Position numbers and translations under genes: made by a program. Below the pieces are notes generated by a model that worked only from the letters and a program-made list of their open reading frames with translations, made no database searches and was not told the DNA's origin. A stretch of 64,000 nt of DNA from Ruminococcus sp. UBA4275 (GTDB lineage Bacteria; Bacillota; Clostridia; Oscillospirales; Ruminococcaceae): the NCBI GenBank assembly GCA_002395085.1, contig DGVV01000133.1:1-64000 (forward strand), in the 5' to 3' direction. Every line of letters begins with the position of its first letter. The stretch's first letter is position 1. This document shows positions 33,467 through 40,211 of the stretch, piece by piece.

Positions 33467-33688
33467 TCACTTTTCGTATCCCTGCCCGCAGACAATGTAC
33501 ATCTGCTGATGCACGCGCACCTCCGCATTTTCGATCAGCTCATCCGCACGGATGTCCGCAAGCTCGTCCACGCGCTGATCTTCGTCATCGCGCATAACGT
33601 GCATAAAGTGGATGCAGTACGCCGCCGCAAGCCCGATCACTACCGCGATCAGCAGCGCCATGCCGCTCCAGAATTCAAGGTCGCTCAT
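33467..33688 (-). CDS. Small single-pass membrane protein
   Basis: 73 residues with a transmembrane helix at about 6-28 (FWSGMALLIAVVIGLAAAYCI) and a charged cytoplasmic-type tail rich in Asp/Glu. No family recognised. GGAGGAAG precedes the ATG. It overlaps the upstream gene by 4 bp. Confidence 0.65.
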   Translation of the reverse strand: MSDLEFWSGMALLIAVVIGLAAAYCIHFMHVMRDDEDQRVDELADIRADELIENAEVRVHQQMYIVCGQGYEK

Positions 33689-33996
33689 GCAGAATCTTCC
33701 TCCGTTCTTGCATTCTTCGCCTCCGCCGAGCGGAGCAGCTTTGCGCAGGCGGCTTCCAGCAGTGCGCGGCGGCGTTCATACTCCTCCGGCGAAAGCACCG
33801 GTTTGAGCACATCTGCGATGCAGAGCAGTCTGCCGGTCTCAGGGTTGCGGTGTTCCATGTGCAGCACGCGGTATTCCTGCCCGTCCTTCCAGAGGTGCTC
33901 CTTGTACTCGCACCATGTGACGCCCGGTTCATCCGGGAAAACAAGGTCTGTCGGGATGACGGTCTCCTCGCGGTTGATATTGATTTCCGGCATCAT
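33685..33996 (-). CDS. Hypothetical phage protein, 103 aa
   Basis: Starts MMPEININREETVIPTDL; an aromatic middle (TWCEYKEHLWKDGQEYRVLH) and a helical basic C-terminus (PEEYERRRALLEAACAKL). No recognised family. AAAGGGG precedes the start. It lies in the early operon between the small membrane protein and the BRO antirepressor. Confidence 0.6.
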   Translation of the reverse strand: MMPEININREETVIPTDLVFPDEPGVTWCEYKEHLWKDGQEYRVLHMEHRNPETGRLLCIADVLKPVLSPEEYERRRALLEAACAKLLRSAEAKNARTEEDSA

Positions 33997-34047
33997 ATAA
34001 TCAGCCCCTTTCTGATATATTGTATGCGAGGGTGGTTTTGATGGTGA

Positions 34048-34830
34048 TTATTCGTCCTCTTCGCCGCTCATGAGTGCTGTCAAAACGGAAAGATCAATCT
34101 TCGGCATTGCCTTGCTGATTGCGGCGGCGAGCTTCGGATCAGGCGTGTACTCCTTGATGAACACCATTGCGTCCGTGTACTGATTGAATGCAAGGTCAAC
34201 GTAGGACGGCACATCAAAATGCTTCTGCAATGCCTTGTAGATGCTGTTGACAACGCGCTTGCCGACGCTCTCATACACATTCGCATAGCGGCAGAGCTCG
34301 ATCGTGCGGAGCCGGACTGCCTTGCTGATCTCCTTGCGCTGGAGAATGCCGATGCGTCCAAATTCAAAGGTTGCCTGAATCAGCTCGTGCTTGTTGAAAT
34401 CAAGCTGATGTTCCAGTTCGTTCTGTCTGGATTCGAGTGCGTTCTGCTTCTGCTCCATCTGGATGAGGTACTGGAGCATCGGGGAGATGTTCTGCGCGCC
34501 GTAGCTGCCGGTCTTGCGAATCGTAGGCAGAACCTCGTCAAACACCCACGATTCAAATTCAACAGCCTTCGGCAGCTTGCTGTGGGCGATCAGGCGGTAG
34601 ACGTCGCCTTCGGGGATGAAAGACATCTCAATGGTCTTGCCCGGCGACTGCGGATGAGGTACGTCGTGTTTCGCGACGCACCGGCAATGTCTTGCGATAG
34701 CGTCTCTCTTATTGCTGTAACCAAGAGCACTGGCGACATCAGATGCACAGAACAGCACCTTGCCGTCATCGGTTTCGAGGGTGCGGATTTCACCGAACGC
34801 CTCATTCTCAAAGATTTTCAGTTCGTTCAT
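34048..34830 (-). CDS. BRO-family antirepressor with ORF6C-like C-terminus
   Basis: 260 residues. The N-terminal Bro-N domain (residues about 1-110) shows MNELKIFENEAFGEIR, VLFCASDVASALGYSN, PEGDVYRLIAHSKLP and VFDEVLPTIRKTGSYG. The C-terminal region (about 125-240) is helical with KEISKAVRLRTIELC. Such proteins bind DNA or the repressor and promote induction. It is an early gene near the Cro-like gene, consistent with antirepression. Confidence 0.88.
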   Translation of the reverse strand: MNELKIFENEAFGEIRTLETDDGKVLFCASDVASALGYSNKRDAIARHCRCVAKHDVPHPQSPGKTIEMSFIPEGDVYRLIAHSKLPKAVEFESWVFDEVLPTIRKTGSYGAQNISPMLQYLIQMEQKQNALESRQNELEHQLDFNKHELIQATFEFGRIGILQRKEISKAVRLRTIELCRYANVYESVGKRVVNSIYKALQKHFDVPSYVDLAFNQYTDAMVFIKEYTPDPKLAAAISKAMPKIDLSVLTALMSGEEDE

Positions 34831-35061
34831 TTAGGTTTCCTCCTCAATTTCAACTACTTCTCGAAATGCATTCAAAAACGCATCATCATCCGTCCAAATA
34901 TTAACAGCTGTTTCAGGCATACTAATAAAGAGCCGATATGCTTTTTTTCTCGCGGGTATAGTCCGAAGCGTGAATTTTTTTGCGCCGCAAGAAGCGCACA
35001 GCATGATAATGGTTTTCAGCAATGCGATTTCATTCAATTTCTTAACATTCCTTCCTTTCAT
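34831..35061 (-). CDS. Hypothetical early phage protein, 76 aa
   Basis: Starts MKGRNVKKLNEIALL, contains CASCGAKK and a SMPETAV segment, and ends acidic (FREVVEIEEET). No family recognised; the Cys pair alone is not a metal site. GGAGGAAACC precedes the ATG. It overlaps the Cro-like gene by 20 bp. Lower GC than the genes downstream. Confidence 0.55.
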   Translation of the reverse strand: MKGRNVKKLNEIALLKTIIMLCASCGAKKFTLRTIPARKKAYRLFISMPETAVNIWTDDDAFLNAFREVVEIEEET

Positions 35062-35281
35062 TGGTTTCCTCCTTTTCCAGTTCGGTAAGCAGCGTTTCGA
35101 CTGCTTCGCGGATTCGCTCGTGCTTCGGCTGCATTCCTACACCATTCAGGGCGGCAGACAACTGCGTCGAGTTGACGCTCATCTCTGTCATGGCTCTGAT
35201 CTTCGGCAGGATGGATGCCTGCGTCAGACCGAGCATAGCCAGACGCGCCTTATACAGGTTTGCTGTCATCGGTCTCTGCAT
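35042..35281 (-). CDS. Cro-like early repressor
   Basis: 79 residues: first gene read from the leftward promoter. A helix-turn-helix-like region is seen (YKARLAMLGLTQASILPKIR, EMSVNSTQLSAALNG), with TQASI and TQLSAAL at the positions of the recognition motif in small phage repressors. The C-terminus is charged and helical. It would shut off the rightward repressor promoter, as Cro does. The start is preceded by GGTGAAAG. Confidence 0.7.
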   Translation of the reverse strand: MQRPMTANLYKARLAMLGLTQASILPKIRAMTEMSVNSTQLSAALNGVGMQPKHERIREAVETLLTELEKEETNERKEC

Positions 35282-35303
35282 TTTCTTTCACCTCACCTTC
35301 CAC

Positions 35304-35332
35304 TTGACAAATTTACTCCAGTGTGATATACT
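35304..35332 (+). promoter_or_regulatory. Rightward (lysogeny) promoter
   Basis: TTGACA, 17-bp spacer, TATACT, pointing to the repressor gene. The spacer contains operator-like site O1. A weaker alternative promoter nearer the gene is TTGCAA-17-TTACAT around 35427-35455. Confidence 0.8.
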
Positions 35333-35420
35333 AGAAGCAAGAACATTATTTATCTCACTCTAGTAAGATTATATCACAGTTTAGTAAGATTGTCAAGCGA
35401 TTTTTCTCACCTGAGTAAGA
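35311..35420. promoter_or_regulatory. Four repressor operators (O1-O4)
   Basis: Imperfect 16-bp palindromes, consensus TCTCACTNNAGTAAGA: O1 35311-35326 (inverted), O2 35353-35368, O3 35374-35389, O4 35405-35420. Their centres are 42, 21 and 31 bp apart, near 4, 2 and 3 helical turns, so the sites face the same side of the DNA. O1 and O3 lie in the spacers of the two promoters. Confidence 0.75.
35368..35396 (-). promoter_or_regulatory. Leftward (lytic) promoter
   Basis: Minus-strand TTGACA (35391-35396), 17-bp spacer, TATAAT (35368-35373): a full consensus promoter for the Cro-like gene and the replication operon. It faces the rightward promoter, and the two starts overlap by about 20 bp. Confidence 0.88.
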
Positions 35421-35484
35421 TTTTTGCAAGTTGCACAAAATAAGAATTACATTTTGTCAATAATGCCATTAAGGAGGGATTTCA

Positions 35485-35994
35485 ATGTTCTGGGAGCGTT
35501 TTATATCTTTATGCGATGAACAGAAAAAGAAACCGAATCGGGTTGCGGCAGAAATCGGCATTTCTTCTGCATCAGTTACAAAATGGAAGAAGGGAACGAT
35601 TCCGAATCCCGAAAGCCTTGGAAAGATTGCAGAGTTTTTCTGCGTCAGCATCGACTATCTACTTGGTAAATCCGAACAGAAACTAGACGACCAGACATGG
35701 GATGCATACGCAAAAAAATTTGAAGATGAAGTTAATGCTAAATATGAAAGTGACTGGAAAATGCTAAGGCAACTATTTCCCGCAATAACTGATGAAGACA
35801 TTTATCCTCTAATTCATCAAGTCGTTCCTTCTATCAGAATGATGAATCACGAAGGTATCAAGGAACTGGGAAAACGAGCTGATGAGTTGTATAGATTGCG
35901 CGAGTATATGAATCAAGAAACACGCGATATCGTTGATGAAGACAATCGGCTCTGGGAAGAAGAACAGCGCCAAAAAGAAAAAAGCGCCGACTGA
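35485..35994 (+). CDS. XRE-family prophage repressor
   Basis: 169 residues. N-terminal XRE helix-turn-helix: KPNRVAAEIGISSASVTKW, then a KGTIPNPESLGKIAEFFCVSIDYLLG linker and helix 5, typical of cI-like repressors. The C-terminal 100 residues are helical and charged and show no LexA-type Ser-Lys protease site, so induction may not need self-cleavage; an antirepressor is present (BRO protein). AAGGAGGG precedes the ATG. Plus strand, after the operators; expressed in the lysogen. Confidence 0.88.
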   Translation: MFWERFISLCDEQKKKPNRVAAEIGISSASVTKWKKGTIPNPESLGKIAEFFCVSIDYLLGKSEQKLDDQTWDAYAKKFEDEVNAKYESDWKMLRQLFPAITDEDIYPLIHQVVPSIRMMNHEGIKELGKRADELYRLREYMNQETRDIVDEDNRLWEEEQRQKEKSAD

Positions 35995-36000
35995 CCGAAG

Positions 36001-36029
36001 TCAACCGACGCGAACGAGTGTTCTATAAT
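36001..36029 (+). promoter_or_regulatory. Candidate integrase promoter
   Basis: TATAAT at 36024-36029 with TCAACC 17 bp upstream (a poor -35). The gap 35995-36102 holds nothing else that looks coding. Confidence 0.35.
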
Positions 36030-36102
36030 TTATTGTATCACGAAACATTTGTTTTGTCAAGTGCTTCATGAGATAATGATGTAGCAGAAGGGGAGTGATC
36101 CT

Positions 36103-37680
36103 ATGTTCACAGTACCAGACCTAAAACCGGAGGAGGTACTGATCTACCTCCGCAAGAGCCGCACGGATGATCCGGCGCTGTCCGTCTCAGAAACGCTTGC
36201 CAAGCATGAGCAGATGCTCAATGAGTGGTGCGTGCAGAATCTGAGCGAGCTTGTCCCGGAGTGCAACCGGTTCCGCGAAGTCGTGTCCGGTGAAACAATC
36301 GAGGCAAGGCCGGAGGTGCAGAAGGTGCTGCACCTGATCGAGCGCCCACAGTATAAAGCTGTCCTGATCGTGGAGCCGCAGCGGCTCTCACGCGGTGATC
36401 TGGAGGACATCGGCAGGCTGACCAAGCTGTTCCGATATACCGGCACACTGATTATCACATTGCAGGGTATTTTCGATCTGAACGATGCCCGTGACCGGGA
36501 TTTCTTCAACCGCGAGCTGATGCGCGGCAATGACTTTTTGGAGTACCAGAAGCGCATCATGGGCAACGGCAGAGTGCTGTCCGTTGAGAACGGGAACTAT
36601 ATCGGTAGCCGCGCACCGTATGGCTATGAGCGCACACGGATCCGCGAGGGCAAGCGATGGGCGCATACGCTGGAGATCAACCAAGCGGAGGCAGAGAATG
36701 TGCGCCTGATCTTCCGGATGTACGCTGACGGCAGCGGCGCAACTGCAATCTGTACGCGGCTGAACAGTATCGGCAGTAAAACGAAAAACGGCGCCCGATG
36801 GACGCCGCCGACAATCTACAGTATGCTCGATAACCCGATCTATATCGGTATGGTGAAATGGCAGGCACGCAAGACAATTAAAATGATCGAGAACGGCGTG
36901 GTTGTCCGCCGCAATCCGCATCAGAAAAACTATGCGACCTACTCCGGCAAGCATGAGGCAATCATTGAAGATACGCTCTGGGAAGCCGTCAGAGCGCGCA
37001 GAGAAGCCCGGACGATTCCGCGCACAAACATTACCTGTACGCTCAAAAACCCGCTGAGCGGGCTGATACAATGCGAATGCGGGTATTATCTGATCCGCAG
37101 GCCGTATAACGGAAGATGCGCAGACCGGATGCAATGCCCGAATATGACCTACTGCAAGAACGCGAGCAGCACAATGGATGAAACGATTGAAGAAGTTAAG
37201 CATATTTTGAGCGGGTGCATTACAGATTTTCGCGTTAAGATTGGCTTGGGAGCTGTTGCCGATCTAGCAGCACATGACGTCTATTGCCAACAGCTCAGAG
37301 AGCGCCTGGCTGCGCTTGAGGAAAAAGAAAAGTCCTTATGGGAAAAGTATGTGGAGGACGAGATGCCGAAACATATCTTCAATGATCTGCTTGAAAAGAA
37401 TAACGCTGACAAGTCACGAACTGAGGAGCAGCTCCGCGATGCCGAAACAAATGCTCCGCGCCGGATTGACTACGAAGAGCGCTGCCGGACTTTTCAGGCG
37501 GCAATCGACGCGTTGAATGACGAAAATATGTCGGCAGAGCAGCAAAATGCAATACTGAAGCGGTGCTTTATTCGACTCAGGTATCATCGCCCGCAAGGGA
37601 AAAGAGGGCGCAATTCCGGACCTGATCGCAGAGGTTGGGAGACGGAGCCGATGCAGCTTCGTGCTGAATTGAATTTGTAA
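36103..37680 (+). CDS. int: Large serine integrase
   Basis: 525 residues. The resolvase catalytic domain carries the nucleophile Ser19 (YLRKSRTDD) and further R-rich motifs (EPQRLSRGDLEDIGRL). The recombinase domain follows (about 160-310; GNYIGSRAPYGYER, MYADGSGATAIC). Then comes a zinc-ribbon (CECGYYL, CPNMTYC) and a coiled coil (about 395-500). This is the usual order for LSR phage integrases, which use short asymmetric att sites. It ends 28 bp before the attR core, and it is the enzyme that inserted and could remove the element from cotJC. Confidence 0.95.
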   Translation: MFTVPDLKPEEVLIYLRKSRTDDPALSVSETLAKHEQMLNEWCVQNLSELVPECNRFREVVSGETIEARPEVQKVLHLIERPQYKAVLIVEPQRLSRGDLEDIGRLTKLFRYTGTLIITLQGIFDLNDARDRDFFNRELMRGNDFLEYQKRIMGNGRVLSVENGNYIGSRAPYGYERTRIREGKRWAHTLEINQAEAENVRLIFRMYADGSGATAICTRLNSIGSKTKNGARWTPPTIYSMLDNPIYIGMVKWQARKTIKMIENGVVVRRNPHQKNYATYSGKHEAIIEDTLWEAVRARREARTIPRTNITCTLKNPLSGLIQCECGYYLIRRPYNGRCADRMQCPNMTYCKNASSTMDETIEEVKHILSGCITDFRVKIGLGAVADLAAHDVYCQQLRERLAALEEKEKSLWEKYVEDEMPKHIFNDLLEKNNADKSRTEEQLRDAETNAPRRIDYEERCRTFQAAIDALNDENMSAEQQNAILKRCFIRLRYHRPQGKRGRNSGPDRRGWETEPMQLRAELNL

Positions 37681-37691
37681 TCATTACAGAC

Positions 37692-37714
37692 AGCATATAT
37701 GTTGAAACGAACTC
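37692..37714 (+). other. attR (right attachment site)
   Basis: Phage half ends with AGCAT (37692-37696), then core GAA (37709-37711) and cotJC from CTC (37712). Combined with the attL phage half, AGCAT/ATGCT arms are equidistant from the dinucleotide GA at 37709-37710, the expected crossover. Confidence 0.8.
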
Positions 37715-38155
37715 GGCCACATGGAGATGGTTTCCGCACTGATTTATCAGCTTACGAAGGGGCTGACCGCAGAACAGCTTGAGGCACAGGGATTTGCGCC
37801 GTATTTTGTGGATCACACGACGGGCATTTATCCGGCATCGGCGGCGGGTGTTCCGTTTTCTGCGGAGACATTTCAGTCGGTTGGGGATGCGATTTCGGAT
37901 CTGCACGAAGATCTCGCGGCGGAACAGAAGGCGCGCACGACCTATGACAACATTCTGCGCCTTGCGGATGATCCGGATGTCCGCGATGTCATTCGTTTCC
38001 TGCGGGAGCGGGAAATTGTGCATTATCAGCGGTTCGGTGAGGCGCTTCGCCTGATGCAGGATCAGATTGCGCAGTCGAAGTATCCGGAGAATCCCTATGC
38101 AGTGAATCTGTCATTTGATCCGCCGCAGCCGCCGCGTCCGCAGCCGCGCAGATGA
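37709..38155 (+). pseudogene. cotJC: cotJC, 3' part
   Basis: Codons after the shared GAA read LGHMEMVSALIYQLTKGL and continue to the stop at 38153-38155 (147 codons after the core). Conserved CotJC features include EQKARTTYDNIL, DVRDVIRFLREREIVHYQRFGEAL and an end rich in PQP/PRP. It has no promoter or ribosome-binding site of its own. The Glu and His ligands of the Mn-catalase fold are spread over both parts (for example the E-E-L-G-H across the junction), so neither part can be active alone. Confidence 0.9.
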
Positions 38156-38229
38156 GGCAGAGGACGTTTCCGGCGCATGGATAGTCGCTGGAGGCGGATG
38201 TTGGAGATACAGGCACGAAGAAACAAAGG

Positions 38230-38260
38230 AGCCGGTACATCCGCAGGGGATGTACCGGCT
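38230..38260. terminator. Probable bidirectional terminator
   Basis: AGCCGGTACATCC / GGATGTACCGGCT stem (13 bp), followed by TCTG on the plus strand and CTCCTTTGTTTC on the minus strand. It lies between convergent cotJC and the dockerin-LRR gene. Confidence 0.65.
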
Positions 38261-38312
38261 TCTGCCTGTTGAATGTGATAACGGAAAGAAATGCTGTCTG
38301 AGACCGGTTGAT

Positions 38313-39557
38313 TTAAGCCTCTGCGATCATATTAAGCATGATGCAGACATCCAGCAGATTCAGCACACCGTCATTGTTGAAATCAGCTTCATCGAAATCA
38401 GCAAACTCCGAGAACAGACCCAGCACGCTGGCATCTTCTGCGGTAAAGCGTATGAACAGCACAGCATCGCGTACATCCAGTGTGCGGTCACCGTTGAGGT
38501 CGCCTGTAACGTGTGCATTGCCCAGCTCCTCAAAGGTGAGGTTGTTTTCCGCTGCCAGAGTCTGCGCGGTCGAGTCTGCATAGCCGTAGATCACGAGTCC
38601 TTCCGGTGCGGGATCAGGCAGGAACGAGGGGCAGACGCAGTCCGGATTGTAAATCGAGACTGATTTCAGCGAGGTGCATTCTGCGAGTGCGCCGTTCGAG
38701 ATGGTATGGACGCCTTTCGGAAACGTCATCGACGTCAGGGCAGTACAGCCGCTGAAGGAATCAATCTTGATGATCATGGATTCGGTCTCCGCTGCGATGG
38801 CGACGGATTCCAGTGCGGTGCAGCCCAGAAAGGCTCTGCTGTTGATGCTTCTGACGGATGCGGGCAAAGTGACAGAGGTCAGCTCCTCATTCCCGCGGAA
38901 TGCACTGTCACCGATGGCGGTCACGCCGTCCGGAATGGTAACATCACCGACGCAGGCAGTACCGTCGAGAATCGTGTTGCTGAGGCAGACCAGCGGGTCT
39001 TCCTCCTGTTTTGCCGCGAGCCATGCAGTATCCGCAAAAACTGCGCTGCCGATTGCTGAAATCTGATCCGGAGCGGTCACCTCTGCGAGTGCGGTGCATC
39101 CGGAGAATGCTGCATCTCCGAGGTTTTCCAGTCCATCCGGAATGGATGCGGAAGTCAGTGCGGTGCAGCCGAGAAACGCATTTTGCCAGATGTACTTCAC
39201 GCCCGCCGGAATGGTGATGCTCTCCAGCGCGGTGCATCCGCAGAATGCCTCATAGCCGATGTCTGTGACGCCCTGCGGGATGCTGACGGATGTCATCACG
39301 GTGCAATCGCGGAATGCGCTGCTCTTGATTTCCGTGACGGCAGTACCTTCGATTTCCGCGGGGATGACCACTTCTGCGGGGAGATCATCCGTAAAGCCGG
39401 TGATCGCGACTCTGCCGTTGCGGTTGTTATAGACCAGACCGCCTTCCGATGTTTCGGCATAGACCGGTGCGGCAGGAAGCGCGCAGAGGACTGTGCCGCC
39501 TGCTGAGAGCAGCATTGCGGCTGCTGTCAGCAGGGATGCTGTTTTTTGGTTTTTCAT
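38313..39557 (-). CDS. Secreted BspA-like LRR protein with C-terminal dockerin
   Basis: 414 residues. Signal peptide (about 1-32, ending VYAE). Then come about ten BspA-type leucine-rich repeats of the form AFxGCTALxSVxIPxGVxxIG. The last 65 residues are a type I dockerin with two Ca-binding loops (GDLNGDRTLDVRDAVLFIR and DFNNDGVLNLLDVCIML). The protein would be exported and dock onto a cohesin scaffold. Start at 39557 is set by GAGGAGGAAG. BspA-like repeats often bind host or substrate surfaces. Confidence 0.9.
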   Translation of the reverse strand: MKNQKTASLLTAAAMLLSAGGTVLCALPAAPVYAETSEGGLVYNNRNGRVAITGFTDDLPAEVVIPAEIEGTAVTEIKSSAFRDCTVMTSVSIPQGVTDIGYEAFCGCTALESITIPAGVKYIWQNAFLGCTALTSASIPDGLENLGDAAFSGCTALAEVTAPDQISAIGSAVFADTAWLAAKQEEDPLVCLSNTILDGTACVGDVTIPDGVTAIGDSAFRGNEELTSVTLPASVRSINSRAFLGCTALESVAIAAETESMIIKIDSFSGCTALTSMTFPKGVHTISNGALAECTSLKSVSIYNPDCVCPSFLPDPAPEGLVIYGYADSTAQTLAAENNLTFEELGNAHVTGDLNGDRTLDVRDAVLFIRFTAEDASVLGLFSEFADFDEADFNNDGVLNLLDVCIMLNMIAEA

Positions 39558-39618
39558 GTTTTCTTCCTCCTCAAATTTAACAAAAATCATTCGATTCAAC
39601 GATACTTATACAACTTAA

Positions 39619-39647
39619 AGTATAGCATAACTCGCCTAAAAAATCAA
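39619..39647 (-). promoter_or_regulatory. Promoter of the dockerin-LRR gene
   Basis: Minus-strand TTGATT, 17-bp spacer, TATACT, about 60 bp before the start codon. Confidence 0.75.
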
Positions 39648-39680
39648 GTGTCAGATTGTCATATCTGCTGATGCATCCGT

Positions 39681-40055
39681 TCAGTTTTCGGGCTGCGGGG
39701 TGCAAAGCGGTGTGCCTTCGGGGTCATAGACCGTATAGCCTGCCGGACAGCACCGCACCGCGATTTCGTAATCGGCGTATGCACCGATCTGTGAGGCGGG
39801 GTCGTCCCAGTCGCGGCGGATGCGGTAGTAGTTGTCCGGTGCGATGTTCCGGATTTCCGTGCTGCTTTCGTCTGCGGCGGCAGATTCCTGACAGGCGCGG
39901 AGAAAATCTGCTGCATCGCGCGTGAATTCTTCTGCGCGCCGGACGAATTCTGCGGGTGCAGGGGTATCGAATTCGATGTGGATTTTATCGTGATAATGTG
40001 CCGCGGCGAAAGCGCAGAGTGCTGCGATGCCGAGGGCTGCATTCCGGATTTTCAT
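39681..40055 (-). CDS. Small secreted hypothetical protein
   Basis: 124 residues with a short signal-like N-terminus (MKIRNAALGIAALCAFAAAH). A helical AEEFTRDAADFLRACQESAA segment is followed by IAPDNYYRIRRDWDDP and a pair of Cys (RCCPAG). No family recognised. AGGAGG precedes the ATG. It lies between the ABC exporter operon terminator and the LRR gene. Confidence 0.6.
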   Translation of the reverse strand: MKIRNAALGIAALCAFAAAHYHDKIHIEFDTPAPAEFVRRAEEFTRDAADFLRACQESAAADESSTEIRNIAPDNYYRIRRDWDDPASQIGAYADYEIAVRCCPAGYTVYDPEGTPLCTPQPEN

Positions 40056-40166
40056 GCTGCTGCCTCCTTTTCGGGACGGCAGGCCTTGTCCGCCTGCGCC
40101 CGCATTACAGTATATGCGGCAGCCGCATCAAAAATGTGCTGCAAAGCAGCGGGATTGCAGGGAAAC

Positions 40167-40203
40167 AAAGCGGAGAACCGTCTGAGAGGTTCTCCGCTTT
40201 TTG
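40167..40203 (-). terminator. Terminator of the Gld-like ABC operon
   Basis: Stem AAAGCGGAGAACC / GGTTCTCCGCTTT (13 bp), flanked by A/T runs on both sides, so it works in either direction. The core matches the terminators at 23 and 61891. Confidence 0.85.
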
Positions 40204-40211
40204 CGTGGAAT

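Larger units (their letters stand above)
908..37710. mobile_element. Complete siphovirus-like prophage, about 36.8 kb, inserted in cotJC
   Basis: All modules are present without visible frameshifts: lysis, tail, head, packaging, late regulation, replication/recombination, genetic switch and serine integrase. Lytic genes are on the minus strand; repressor, integrase and a toxin-antitoxin pair are on the plus strand. Gene order (portal, minor capsid, scaffold, major capsid, connector, minor capsid proteins, major tail, tail chaperone, Gp15, tape measure) is that of long non-contractile-tailed phages of Gram-positives. The boundaries come from the cotJC join at GAA (907-909 and 37709-37711). A functional prophage is inferred from gene content. 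Confidence 0.93.

Noticed and set aside
37681..38155. tRNA or long direct repeat as attachment site
   Set aside because: No tRNA gene is present and only 3 bp are shared; the insertion point is inside cotJC.
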